Shown: positions 1-12,900 of the stretch, in pieces | How the letters are laid out: every line of letters begins with the position of its first letter | How positions within the stretch are numbered: the first letter of the stretch is position 1 | Origin: Typha latifolia | Lineage: Eukaryota; Streptophyta; Magnoliopsida; Poales; Typhaceae | DNA: 64,000 nt | Direction of reading: 5' to 3' | Assembly: GCA_019914945.1 (NCBI GenBank) | Contig: CM034112.1 | Span: 395,001 to 459,000 of the forward strand | Made by a program: the position numbers and the translations under genes | Notes under the pieces: model-generated | What the model was told of the DNA's origin: nothing | Seen by the model: the letters and a program-made list of their open reading frames with translations, nothing else | The model's database searches: none

Positions 1-205
1 CTATGAAATTGTATATCTACTTCACCAGCACCTTCCTTTTCTTTTCCTGGGGTGAACTTATATGGTTTTGCAGTTAAGCCTACATACTTCACCAACTATA
101 AAATATGAGATTGCCCTTCCATGTTTTTATGTTCAGGAAAAAAAAATCACTCAAGTCTTTTCTACGGAACATCACATCTGATTTTTCCTGCTTGATATTT
201 TACAG

Positions 206-271
206 TTTGAAGATGATGACAAGAGATGCCATCTGGAACTCAACTATTCCTTCGAGATCAAGAAGCGTTGA
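206..271 (+). CDS. Rho GDP-dissociation inhibitor, last exon (partial at left edge)
   Basis: This 66-base exon follows a typical acceptor (pyrimidine tract then tacag at 201-205) and codes 21 residues ending in TGA. It begins FEDDDK and ends in LELNYSFEIKKR. That pattern, an acidic DDD turn followed by a beta strand ending in FEI plus basic residues, is the C-terminal strand of the RhoGDI immunoglobulin-like domain, which binds the prenyl group of ROP/RAC GTPases and holds them in the cytosol. The rest of the gene lies left of the window. The phase is 0 and the intron before it is at least 205 bp. Identification rests on one short exon, so another Ig-fold protein cannot be excluded. Confidence 0.68.
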   Translation, partial: FEDDDKRCHLELNYSFEIKKR

Positions 272-976
272 GGGAGTACTGTGTATCTAATATGTTTGAA
301 AACAATGGAAGTCAGAACATAAATACTGTCAAACATTTTACAGTGCAAATGTACCTAGATTTGAGAAGGTTGTATTGGTGGAGATTTGGATGCACAGTCT
401 ATAATTGAATGAGTTGGTGGATCTGAACCTCCAGTATGGCTTCTCATTTCCATCTTTAGTGAACAGATACTGGATCAAAATTCCTAGTGGATTATTATTT
501 CCTTCTGTATCATTATTTCAGTAGCCTCATATCCTTTGTCTTACTAAACTGCAAGGGGCTCTGCATTCTGGAGTGGGATGATATCCTTGACAGCAAAATA
601 ATGGTCAAAAGGCTTCCCACAGTGGCAATGAAATACACAATCAACATTCATTGCAGAAAAATCCAACATAGGTACATCATTGTAAATTAGGCTGCCAGCA
701 GAGATACTACAATTTAGCAAGTCAATCAAAGATGAACAATCAAACAAGAGAATTATATATGTGGAAAGTTCATTCTGAACTGGCTGATGAAACTAATGTT
801 TGATTCAATTAATTGCCATGACAAAAGTCCCAATACAGGGGAAACTAAATTACAAGGCACAGGAAGTCAAATAATAAGACAGAGGAGCTCAACATTTCGT
901 TTTAACAGCAGTCAGATTTTCCACAACACTAACAAATAATAAATTCAGAAGGAGAAAAGGCTGGTAGTGCTCAAAA
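272..976. other. Convergent 3' ends, no further gene seen
   Basis: This stretch lies between the RhoGDI stop and the bL28 stop, and both genes point into it. It should hold the two 3' UTRs. The short open frames here have no recognisable domains and no splice-consistent partners. Confidence 0.6.
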
Positions 977-2153
977 TCACTTCTTCCTGAGGTCAATTCC
1001 AGCTTTCTTAGCAACAGCATCCAAGCCATTCTTTTCGATTGTCTTGAGTGCTTTGGTGGAAAGACGCAGCTTGAGGAATCGCTTCCCAGCTTCCCACCAG
1101 ACCCTCTTGTACTGCAAGTTCACAAATTGTAGCTTCTTGGTCTTGTGGTTTGAGAAGGATACTTTGTTGGCTCTATTTGCTTTCTTCCCAGTGAAAGGGC
1201 AAATCCTCCCTGAAACAGGAGTAGAAATGAGTCCTTGAAAACTTGGTCACTATAAACTTACCACAACATTCTATTCGGGCTCATCAAAACTAGCTTACAT
1301 AAATGCAACCAAATATTTGGACTCTTAAAGAACACCATTCTCATTGCTCAATCCAATAGAATTATTCCATGAGTTTCAGCTCTTCAGGAAGGAATGTGGT
1401 ATAGTTAAATAATTGAATACAGAATTAAATGACTGTAGATGGAACACTGGCAGGTAAAGACTAAAGAGTAAATAATCCAGTATCTTATGAAAAAATAGAG
1501 AATAGTTTATTGATGTTCAAAAGAACCCAAGCCCTTCTAATATCTTAAAAGTTGAAGTACTAAGAAGAAGAAAAAAAAATCATATTACAACTTAAAAATT
1601 AGGTGGAAGTTTCGAAATTGAAAGGCGAATTTAAACTCTGAAGAGTAACCATCATATAAGATTAGAAAAGGACGTCAAATTTAGCTCTTTTAAATTATTA
1701 GTAAAACAACAATCATATTACAGAATCAGTACACAATGTTCAGGATAAAGGAAAGGGCTCATCTTTATCAAATATTGGGATCCAGAATTGCACAAATAGG
1801 ATTTCTAAGAACACGAAGGAAATTTTCACAAATCGAAGCTACTAAACCAATGTTCTCAATTTAAACCTATAAGTTCCCAACGCAAAAAAGAAAAAAAAAG
1901 TTCATCTTTTGAAATTTAAGAGGCTGAGAAGATTACTGGCAACGATGGGCTGGGTCGGAAGCTTGGGAAGAAGAGGCGCGGGCTGAGAAAAGGCGATCCT
2001 AGCGCCGCCCAATTGGGAGCTCCCGAACCCTAGCATCGAGCTCGCCCCAGTTATCGAAACCCTAACCCTAATCCTAGTTCTGAAAGAATCGCATGTATCC
2101 GCCTTCCTGAAGCAGAGTGTCGAGCAGTGACTCGTCGTCACAAACGCCGCCAT
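977..2153 (-). CDS. RPL28: 50S ribosomal protein bL28, chloroplastic
   Basis: Two exons on the minus strand, 2153-1937 and 1209-977, give a 149-residue protein. The first exon supplies a Ser/Arg/Ala-rich N-terminus of about 72 residues with no acidic cluster, typical of a chloroplast transit peptide. The mature part starts [20 protein letters not shown] and continues through a Trp-Trp stretch to the end DLRKK, which is the bacterial-type L28 fold of the plastid large ribosomal subunit. The splice join (GCCA / GGAGG) restores the RRICPF sequence in phase 1. The leader immediately upstream of the ATG is a GA repeat on the coding strand. The 727-bp intron shows nothing else. Nuclear genes for plastid bL28 normally have this two-part build. 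Confidence 0.93.
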
Positions 2154-3204
2154 CTCTCTCTCTCTCTCTGTATCTGGGGGAAGGGAGTGGGAGAAAGAAG
2201 ATAAGAAGATGGATTGATAACGGTGGTAGATTTGGTTGGCTAATATTTAGAACCTCAAGAGATGGGCGCCAAACAAAACTACCCCTGTACTTCCCCAACC
2301 AATGTTCTTTTTAAATATTTTGAAAATTCATTAAAATACATTAACTTTTGCTTTTATTATTGCACACTTACTATCATTATTATTTCTTTTTTCACTACAT
2401 AAACTATTATAAATTTTTATAATAATTTCTTAAAAATTTTTTGGTACATAATGACTCAACACCTCACTTGACCCTTCTATTAAGGAGTCATTATGTACCA
2501 AAAAAAGTTCACTGAACCATTATGTACCAAACCAAGATTTAAAAGATTATTTTAGAAAATAGTGATAGTTCATGAGGTGAAAAAAATTTATCACTTTTGC
2601 TTAAATCATCTCAACAACAATATAATTTACGCCGATAGCAACTAACGAAATAAAAAATATTTTAATACTTTTAAAAATAAAAAATTAATATATCTAAGAT
2701 GTCTCCCCTTTGACTTGAAATTGTAGTTCTTCATTTATTTTTAAGAGTATTAAATACATTTTACAGCTAGAATTACCTTTTTAACTCATCTTCATGGTAA
2801 TGACTACTAAAAAAAAACTATTTATCACTAAAGGATATAGTTTTCTTCTTTTACTATAGGAGATGAATTCATCTTGTGGAGTCTTAAAATGCTTCTCTTA
2901 CTACAGAAGATGAAATGGTGTATATTTTTAGTTTTTATGTTTTTAAAATAATAGAATGTTTTCTATTTCATTAGTTGTTGTTGGAAAAAATTTATTGAGA
3001 GAGTTTTTGAGTTATTAAAATCAAAATAGAGAAATATAAATATTCGTATGATAGGGTCGGAATGATCAATAATAAGAAATTAGGGTGTTTTTCATAAATT
3101 CCCTTTTTATTTTTTGGCGGCAAAATTACTGATTTCCTCCGAGCGCTATAGAGGATTCATTCCATTTGGTGGCGGAGAAACAAAGGTGAAGCCGGCATCC
3201 AACC
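2154..3204. other. Divergent intergenic region of bL28 and EXO84
   Basis: The two flanking genes are transcribed away from here, so their promoters should lie within it. The sequence is AT-rich with long A and T runs. Apart from the GA repeat in the bL28 leader (2154-2169) and the inverted repeat described separately, I see no gene or defined element. Confidence 0.55.
2437..2506. repeat. 21-bp perfect inverted repeat with 27-base loop
   Basis: The arm at 2437-2457 (T-run, then GGTACATAATGACTC) is perfectly complementary to 2486-2506. A third, shorter copy of the GTACATAATG core sits just beyond at about 2518-2530. The structure lies in AT-rich DNA between bL28 and EXO84 and could be a small fold-back element or the remnant of one. 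Confidence 0.7.
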
Positions 3205-3331
3205 ATGGAAGAAATCGACGATCCAATGGATCAAAACCCTAGCATTTGGTCGGTACTTCCTTCCATTAGCACTAGAAGCCACAATACTTTGGATCTCATA
3301 TCCCTCGAAACCGCTCCTTCCTCCTCCTCCG

Positions 3332-6300
3332 ATGGCTTCTTTTACGAGGCGAAACCGTTTCCGGTATGGACGAATCAACGGAGACACGGCAGTGGAAGGG
3401 GAAGCAGGGAACGGCGCGGAGATCTCATCCGATTCGAGCTCAGATGAAGGCTATGAGTCGGAGATCGAGTCTATGACCTCAAAGGTATGCTTTTCTTTCT
3501 ATTCATTGGGGGAGTTTTTTGCGTGAATTATTTCATAATTTCAACTATCTTTTCTTTTTCCATTTTTCTATGTTTCACGTCCTTAATTTTATCTGCATAT
3601 ATTTGGATCATCATGCTAAATTGATTTTTTTTTTTTTAAATTTGCCGGTTAACGATTTCCAGGGTATAAAGCGCTTGTGCTCAGAGCTCCTTGAATTAAA
3701 GAAAGTATCATATGAAGGTTTCCGGAGAAATGTTTATTCAAATTATTCAGCCTTCATTAGGTACATTCTACTATGTATAAAGGAGTATAGCCGTTATATT
3801 TTTCACTGAAGCATACTATTCTTTCCATATATTGTAAAGGTCTTAATACATTATTGTTTTTACTTCTTCTTTTCCTTACTCGACTATGCAGAGTGTTTGA
3901 AGAGGTTGGTATTCTGAAAAGTGATCTCTGCGAACTTAAAGGACATATTTCAACTCAAAGGGAGCTCATCAAAGACCTTACAAGCAATCTCTATTTGAAA
4001 GCATTATCCGAGTATTTGGTTGAGACCATCATTGATGAAATGAATGAATCTGATCTTTGTTCTCCTAGCAGCCGTGAGGCGCACATTGATGATACCTTTG
4101 ATACAGTCGATATTCTTCTCTCTGAGCATAAAATGGAGGAAGCTATGACATTTTTGGAAATGACAACCCAAACCATTGAAAAGATGTCCAATGAAGATTC
4201 TTCATCACCTCTGGTCATGGCATATATGTCTTCAATATCAGTTTACAAGACCAAGATTGCCAATCATTTTTCTCATGTGGCTCAACACCCACGGGTGTCA
4301 CAAACTGAACTGCATAAAGCACTTTATGGACTCTGCAAGCTTGGTGAAACTAACCGTGCAAGCTTTTTACTGCTTGGATTTTATCGTTCACGCCTCATTT
4401 GTTATAGGGAAGAATTTCTGCGCTCCAAACCAATTCTACATGGAAATTATCTTAGGGAACTTGCACGTATTGTGTTCTCTGTCATTTCTCAAGTAGCAAG
4501 AAGCTTTGTTGTACTATATGGTGAATCATCCTCTTATACTTCAGAACTTATTAAGTGGGCCACAGAAGAAACTGAAGCCTTCTGCCTTACATTTGATGAG
4601 TATGTCAAATCCATCTCAGAAAGTAGTGGTAGTTTATCTTTGGCAGTTGAAGCTGTGAACTGTGTACTATCGTACTGCTCTTTACTGGAATCTCAGAGAA
4701 TATTCTTGCAGGCAGACTTAGTAAAGTTAATCAGACCTTGCATGAAAGTGGTATTGCAAATACATATTGACCACTTAAAGAAAGTTATTGGTCTATTAGT
4801 TGTTGGCGATACTTGTATCCCAGGTAGATTTCTTATTGCAGGAATATTTAGGGAAAAATTATCTGTAACAGGGCATGGTGCCGAAATGGATTATTGCCTA
4901 CTTACAAGCAGTGGAAGAAAGTTTATTACACTAATTCAGGTGTGGTGTATTTCCTTTGAATCATCTGATGCATGTTCATTTGTTTTTTTATGGAATATTA
5001 TATCATATAGTCAGAATAAGTTATTCTCTTTCTAGTGTGTCATCTTTTTCCCCTGCAACATTTGTTAACAATTTCCAGTTTGTTTCTATGTGCTTTGTGG
5101 CTGATGTTTTATTTTATACATTGAGACTTTCAGTATATGACTTCCTTGGTGATATTGAGACTTCCAATAAGCTGATGTTTTATTTAGATATTGAGACTTC
5201 TAATTAATGACTTCCTCGGTGACAGCTGGTTATTTTGCACATCTCTATGCAGCCTGGTTATTGTGGTAGTCATATTGACATTATGTTCCTTCTGATCTTT
5301 TGGATATTTCCTGTCTATGAGGTTCCTTTTTCCTCCAAGTTTTCTCAATATTTAAATATTTTAACAATGTTAGGGAAAGTTCAATAACTTAATTGGCTTC
5401 CTAAAGGACAAATTTGCATTAGATTCACTATTAGAATACTTATGACCAGGAAGTTGTGGATGACATGTCCCCGTTGGTAATCCTTCAAATGGAAAGTTCA
5501 ATTCTAAAGGCCCTTGCTGAAATGTTCAATGTATATACGTGCTCTCTTGAAAGTGCTATTCCTAGCATAAGAGATACTTTACCAAATGATTCTCATAGAA
5601 GTAATTCAGATCAAATGTATAAGAAGCAGCTCTCTCTTTTGGCCAATTCTGCAACACTTGTGGGTCTCTTCCCAATCCTTTCTGCTCGTGTTTTTAAGGG
5701 AGGTGAGCCCTCGGACAATTTACTATCAGACCACACTTATATTTCTTCACAAAACAAATTGGATGGTCTGATTCTATCTATTGAAGAAGCTGCTGATCGA
5801 GTATGGGAATGTTTCTGCCAGCAAGTTATATATGATATCACGTCAAAGGTGCAATATGAAGCAAGAATAAACTTGGAGTCAGATATTTTTGGTAAATGCA
5901 GACCTAGCTCAGAGCATAATATGATGCCTTCTTTTGCTTTCCAGGTACAGCATTTATTTTAGCTATTTTGAGTCTCTTTTTCCTTTTCAAAATTTGCTGC
6001 AGAATTGAATTGATCTTTTTTCCTGTTTTGGGGCTCTGAAGAGATAACACAGTTAAATTTGCCATGATAGGTTCCAAGATTTTATGAGGAAAATATAGAG
6101 TGTTAATTTTCTCTTTCTTCCGAAGATACTTCTGTACACTTGCAATGCAGGCTGTCATGGGCTTCCAGTTAAACTAGTAACATGAACTTGCTATTAACTT
6201 TTCTTGGATGCAAGTCTCACTTTCATTTCTTGTCCTTCTTTACTGGACATGCTACTAATTAAAACTAAAAAAGGAAAACGAAATACCTTCAGCTGTTTGT

Positions 6301-7691
6301 TAAGTATTGCCTCATTTCCATTCTTCTATGTAATGATTCATTTTTTGATTTGTGTGATTTTTCTTTCTCTGATACCTTTGTAAAAATGATTGTTAGGCAT
6401 TATTCATACAGATGAGGCAGATAAAAAGTGTTTCTGAATCTATTTTTATTGGCGAGGATCGAATAACAAAGAAGCTGCTAAGAGACTTGATGGAGGCTAT
6501 GATTCTTTGGCTCTCAGATAACCAAGAGTATTGGAAAATTGCCGAGGATTGTTCACATGTACAGAAGCATAGTTTTTTAGATCAGGTATAAGAACATTTC
6601 TCCCTTAACAGTAAGTTTAACAAGATTCATCGATGGATATGTTATTGATCTTTTAACCTCTTTGACATCAGTTCATTTCATCAAAATGTATAATTTTCCA
6701 GTTATTTTGAGTCAGTTGTTTATTCACTGTTCCAGTTTAGCTTGAAAAACATCCTTTATGCAGGGTTTTAAGAAGATGAGCATCCATTGCATGCATTATT
6801 TTAGCCTGTTCTTTAATATCCATATGTTCTTAGTCGCATTCCTTTTTTGGGAGAATGAATGGGCTAGGCCCAGTTAAATTTTATTAAGATGTGAAAGGAA
6901 TAGCGAACTTAGTTATACTGGTATATTGTTATTATTTTCTTTATTTATTTGCCCATTTTCTGCTGGATTATCTTATTTCTTTCTGGACCATCTGTATTGT
7001 CTGTTCATAATGATTATCTCCTAATTCTCTACTTGATCTTGTATTGCAGGTCTATTTAGATATTCATTTTCTGGCAGAATTTGCACAGCTTGGCGGGTTC
7101 TTTTCAGATGATCTCAAGGCTGTTACAATGTACTTGTTAGAGAGAGCAGAAGCTACTGCACTTGAACGTGATCTGGACAGGTAGCACCTGAACTATTTTT
7201 CACGCTCTATATGGTTTAATAGCATTCGCATCAAGAAGTCTCCTTTAACCATTTGATCTCTTGCTATTATTTTCTTTTTCCTCTATAGGTGTTGGTAAGG
7301 TAAAATTCTTATTGGTTAAAAAATGCATTGCTATCTTCTATGGGTCAAATCTTTTGGTTGCAACTGTTTTTTTCTTGACATATTAGCAATCTCTTGGTTG
7401 CAAGTATTATTGGCATAGTTAAGTTTTTCATCTAGAAGCCTTTTGGATAACCGTGCAGTAGATGGACCATCAGCATAATGTATTTTACTTCGGGAATCTT
7501 GAGTTCTTATCTGTGTTTGTGCAATGCAGAAAAGCCTTCAGAAATTAGTCACTTCTTTGTTGTACTTTTAATCATTTGGGTTGTTATATGAAACTGAAAA
7601 TTTCAACCTTGGACAACAAGTGCGGCAGATCTCTCATAATTTTCAGCTTTAGATTTAAGATTTAATGATGAAATACTCTGTAGGAGATGTG

Positions 7692-7723
<32 letters not shown>

Positions 7724-9075
7724 ATCTTATCCAACTCATTGCATAACCTTTTATAATAATTTATAAAGAATTTAAGCATGTGAAAAACTTTAGTTCCTCA
7801 ATATATTCTCTGCAAGTCACTTTTCTCACATTTACTTGGCAGTTTGATGCATTCTAGCTCTTATATATGATAAATAAGATTAATGTCCAAATTAGCAAGC
7901 TATACAATAGTTTATTTAATAACGGTGGAAGAGGAAAAGACATGAAAGTCAACTACAGTAGCATATATTCCTAGGACAATGGCCGGAGTCGTGCATTTCA
8001 TTAAATAAAGCTCGATAGAGCTCCAATGACATACTTATTCTATCAGACCTTAATACTTTCTCAGTTCAAACAAAGACATACTTCGTTGGCATGAGTGAAC
8101 AATTCAATATGTTTGTACAGTGATGTGCGTGATGAGAAATGGGCCACGAATTCTGCAAAAACGGCAATTAAAAAGCTTTTGGAAGTTGAGATAGATGATT
8201 CACAGTCCCAGGAAGGAACTGCTGCTACCATTGCAGAGAGATCGAGCATGAGAAAGCAGGAAGATGTAAGCCCACCAATTGGAGAGGATGCTCAAGGAGG
8301 TCTGGATCTCATCGATCAACTTGATGCCTTCGAGGTTGCTGCTGAAAATATGACTGATGTACTTGCAAATGATAACATAGGTTTCAAATCTCCCAAAGAA
8401 CTGCAAGGCGATGTTGGATCTGTTTGCAATGGTGATCAGTTCTCTACAAGTTCCAACAGTTGTTATGTTCACGTGGAAGATGAACAAGATGCAGCCAGAT
8501 ACAACATCAGAGAGGATAGACTGTGCGAGCGGGAGGAAGGAGAGGAGAGGAAAGTAGAAGAGGCTGTGATAATTCCTGAGGTGATATCCGCCAAAAAGGG
8601 CGAATACATCACCATTGAAGGTCAATCAATCAAAAACAAGGCACAAGATTTTCCTGATATAGAAGATCCGGAACTGGATGCAAGAGTTTCTGAAGTTTCC
8701 GACAATCTGGACTCTGCAAAGGATAGCTCCAGAGATTCAGAAGGTTCTGCTGCATTTTTTGATGTTAGTGGAAGTCCCTCCACTACACAGGACGAAGCTA
8801 CTGATCTCGATTTTGTTGTCCAAAGTAGGGATATGGATTGGTTCATTGAAGTTGACGACAGTAATTCATATACTACTTCACAGGAGCTCATGCAAGATGA
8901 CAAGCTGAGAGTTGGAAATGAGATAACCAGTTATGAGGTTCAGGATTTGAGCATCAACAAATGCTTTTCTGAAGCTACTGATTTGGCCATTGGCAAGAGT
9001 TCCAGAAAGCAACGCGAAGATTTTGAGTCAGTCAAGAATCACAGTAGCAAAGCAGCTGATTCAATTCGGCTCTAA
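3332..9075 (+). CDS. EXO84-family exocyst subunit
   Basis: Seven exons join in phase: 3332-3484, 3663-3760, 3892-4939, 5450-5944, 6412-6585, 7050-7180, 8121-9075 (1,017 residues). Exon 2 carries GIKRLCSELLELKK and a YSNYSAFIR stretch, the N-terminal coiled-coil region of plant EXO84. Exon 3 holds the cullin-repeat core, with YTSELIKWATEETEAF and a SLLES motif like those of EXO84 relatives. Exons 5-6 have the MILWLSDNQEYW and DIHFLAEFAQLGGFFS helices. EXO84 is one of eight exocyst subunits that tether secretory vesicles to the plasma membrane. Oddities: relatives are about 750-770 residues, and the excess here is an acidic Ser/Asp/Glu-rich tail in exon 7. The N-terminus is also uncertain, because a well-placed ATG at 3205 opens a different frame that dies at 3447. 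The EXO84 paralogue (A, B or C) is not resolved. Confidence 0.82.
7692..7718. repeat. (TA)n microsatellite in EXO84 intron 6
   Basis: An uninterrupted run of TA dinucleotides of about 27 bases, inside the 940-bp intron before the last EXO84 exon. Confidence 0.9.
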
Positions 9076-9847
9076 GGTGGCCCTGAGCGGCATAAGAGTA
9101 TCAGTGCTGCAAAGAATTCAGAAAGAAAGAGAGAAGCTTCAAGCACAAATCCTCCGAGATGGCACTAAGATCTTATGTAACGGTTTTCTTGCTTACGAGA
9201 ACGGATCATTTTTTTTTCTCCCTTTTAATGCTTGTTTGTATCTTTTCGTTGTTGAAAAGAAAGTAGCAGATGTTTCTCTGTTCCATAAGAACAGAACATG
9301 TCAATTGTCTTAGTTGTATGAAAAGATGAAATGAAAGGTTTCTCTGTGCAAAACCAGCATCTTAGTTGTATGAAAGAATCTGATGGGAATTACGATACTC
9401 TTCTGCAATTCCCTTTTATCACATTGCCTATAAGTACAAATAATCCTGTTGCATCCAAAAAAAAAAAAAAGAATATCTTCCAGATAAATTGCGAATTTAT
9501 TTTGATACCACTGACTAACTTCACATCTTCCAAAAAAGCTTCAGAACTTGTACGCAGTAGCTGGCTGAATTTTGATTTGATGAATAGTTCTGAATACAAG
9601 AACTTATGATATCAAAATCATATTTCCATCTCTTTTAAAGAACCAAAGAATGTACAATCTAAGTACGATTCAAAAAAATTAATTAATTAATTAATTAAAG
9701 AAAAGAAAAAGAAAAACACATGGAATTCTTGAATTCTCAGGAACCCATTCATCGTCATTAAGGTTTCCCGCCTGCCCTTTGCTTCTACGTCTGCATGCTG
9801 TATTTTAGCACACCCCGCAGCCGTCTCCTTCCAATCTATCATTTAGC

Positions 9848-9850
<3 letters not shown>
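9076..9850. other. EXO84 3' region, no gene seen
   Basis: This lies between the EXO84 stop and the 3' end of the unc-13-like gene. The first 93 bases continue the EXO84 frame to a second stop (see findings). It then holds T-rich DNA, an A-run near 9457-9471 and an (AATT)n run at about 9678-9701. Short open frames here look like chance. Confidence 0.5.

Positions 9851-9914
<64 letters not shown>
9851..9914. repeat. (CT)n microsatellite
   Basis: A pure CT dinucleotide run of about 64 bases, just downstream of the stop of the minus-strand unc-13-like gene, so probably in or near its 3' UTR. Confidence 0.95.
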
Positions 9915-9916
<2 letters not shown>

Positions 9917-9980
9917 TGGTCCCGGTGGATCCTGAGGATCCTGTAACTGTAGGAAGAACAGAGGCAGCGAAAGTTTCACG

Positions 9981-12900
9981 TCACCTCCTCTTCGGTAGCT
10001 CGAAGGTCCTCTTCAGGAATCGGTTCGCCACCTCCTCGTCCCGGTGGCAGAGCACCCGGAGGATCGTATTAGGATCAGTTCGACTCCACCGACCAGTCAT
10101 GGGGGGCGGGGAAACCGGCACCTTGGCCGACGAAAGACCGGTGGCCATCATGCTTAATTCCTCTACTAACTTCTCGGCAGGCAGGGCCATCAGCTCCACC
10201 ACCTCCTCCACCACTGCAGCCTCCCTCTCCACCACCTCCTCCGCCACCAGTCCCTCCCCGGCGCTGCAGAAAATCCGTTTCAAACTCGCGAAATCCTCGA
10301 CCACCATGACATGGTCAGCCCGCGTGAACGCTCGCCAACTCCCTCCGGCGAGAAGCACCATCAGAAAGGCCTCGAAGGATGCCTTCATGACCTCCCGGAC
10401 GGCAAGAGGCTGGGCGCGGTCGGTTAGCATGCCGACTAGGAGCGTAAGATTTCGTTTCAACGTATGGAGCGTAGAGCGAATCCGGGCCTCGACTACGCTA
10501 CCGACGTATAGGGTGTCATAGAATGAGTGTGCGGAGTCGAGGAAGACGAGGCGGTAGGCGGCGAGCTCGGAAACGTGGACGATGGAGGAGTGTAAGGTGG
10601 CGCGCGCGTGATCGAAGTGCGTGGGCGCCACGGTGCGGCGGCGCGCCAAGCCGCCGTGGGGGGACGGCGAGGGACCATGGCCGCGGCCTCCCCGGGAGAA
10701 GAAGGAGAGTGACTTATCGACGGAATGGAGGGACGAGTGGAGATAGTGGAGGGTGTTGAGCCTGACGTAGAGCCGCTGCGTGCCGCGGCTGGTGTGGTGG
10801 CTCTCACCTTTGGCCCTCGCAGACTTGCTGGTGACGAGCCTGGGCTTGTCGGCCGATTGCTCCACGGTGTCCATGCCGGACTGGCACGGCTGTGCCGCCT
10901 TCTTCCATAGCTGAAGGAGCTTCGAGTCCTGGTTGCACCTCGTCAACGGCGGCAGCTCCGGGACGTAGCTCTGCTTCGTTCCTTAGATCATTAGACAAAA
11001 GCCAGTTAGCATTTCTGCAAACAAACACATCGTGGGGGCAAAAGACTTACCACATGATGCAACGAAGGCAGCGTAGTCCTGGATGAGGCCATCGATTCCA
11101 TCTGCAAGATCTTGCACTAACTTCTCCCGGGCTGCCACTTGAATCTCGAAGAACTCGTCCACTGTCACCTTGGCCAGCCTCATCAGATCCACTGCAGATT
11201 GCGCGTATGGCTCTGCCTTCGATTTCGGGTTCCAACTCTATGATCATGAAAACAAACGAGACTTAGTTACACATCAAATTAAGCAAGAGGCTTGTCTGTT
11301 AACATCTACACGACTGCAATGAATCGAGAATGAGGAGTACAGTCACCTCGGTCTCTTTGGCTCTGTTCACCCTCTCCCTTCCAATCCTTAGCCTGTCATC
11401 AATCCAAACCTTCATGAGGTTCAAGGTAATGGATTCGACTTCATAAGGGATCATCTCTCTGAGGACTCCCTTCCCGCCATCCTCGCTGCTCGTGGAGTCA
11501 TCCGTGATCATCTGGACGAGGAGCTTTTCGAGCTTGCTTGCAGCTTGGAGGACGCGGACGGACTCGTTGGTCAGGCGAGACATCCTCCCGACGTACTGCT
11601 TGAGCACGATGCCGAAACAGCCGTGGATGGTCACCATCGCGACTGCAGTCGGACAAGTGTGCCATTTCTTCACTATAGGGCTGTAGATTTCCTTCTCTAC
11701 TATGGCCAAATTTTCAGTCTGTTTTGCAAGATTCATCAAGGTATCGCATGGGTCCTCTTCTACTTCTACAACCATGCTGTCAATTATCCCATTACCGTTC
11801 TCATATATCTGCCATGAGAATTGGTGATGTTATACAAGATAACAAGCTCATGGAATGATCTAGGATTTGCAAGCTCAAATAGGAAATTAATTGTTACTGG
11901 AAAAAGAGAAGAATCTAACATCAAGTGAGTGATATAACCAAAGATCACTTGTTAGCAGAAGAAGAAGAAAATGCAAGGTTTATCAGATATCATGGTCAAT
12001 ATGCCCAATATGTTCAGATGTAGTGTGTAAAAAGAAGATAACAAAAAGACTTATAACTACAAACCTTCGTGAAAGCGCTCTTCACTGAGGATCTGATGTA
12101 CTGATCAACACGATTTCGAGGCAATGAGTTGCGGAGAGTTCCATATTCGAGCTCAACCAGTGCTGCTGCACTTCCAGCTATTGATACATCTTCAGTAAGT
12201 ATCTTTGCCGATGAGAGCGCCAAGGACAACACCACCTCCATCATTCCCGTGGCACCCTTCTCAAAGCTCTCGTGATAATCCAAAAGCTTCGTCTCTGCCC
12301 ATTCTTGCATCGAAGCCAATGTGGCAGACAATACCCTCACATACCCTGGCTCTCGATCAAGCCTCTTTGCATCATTTCCAACGTCGACCAGCATTGCCAA
12401 GGTTGCACATAGTAGGTCTGGCTCTACTTGCCCAGTCACAACATATTGCTCAAACAGGACCCAGGTGAAGCATACATTGTGGATCATCCTATTGATCCCC
12501 AAGGTATTCCATGTCTTCTTCATCAGCTCGAGTAGCTCATCGACCTCATCTAGCACCACAGTCTCGTCCCTGAGATCAAAGATGGTACGGAGGAGACATA
12601 GATATATGTGCATATTAAGGGGGTAGCCATCAGCCCAATGACACACTTCTATAGGAGTACCATTAGGATTGCGCCAAGCTAATGCAATCACGCAGTTGCC
12701 CAGGGTGCGCATGGATTCAGAGTTCTTGCTTGTATCAATGGGCCTAATCTCGCTAGATCTCATGATCTCACGGAAACGAAGTGCAGCAGAGTTCATTCGA
12801 TCCAAAGTCACCAAGGGGTATAAGATTAGGCCTGCTTCTAAGATCTTGAGCTGGCGCCGTTGCCATAAATGGTAATCGTGCATATCGCTGAATTCGGATG

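Noticed and set aside
9916..10807. Long open frames antisense to the last exon of the unc-13-like gene
   Set aside because: They are shadows of a GC-rich coding exon.
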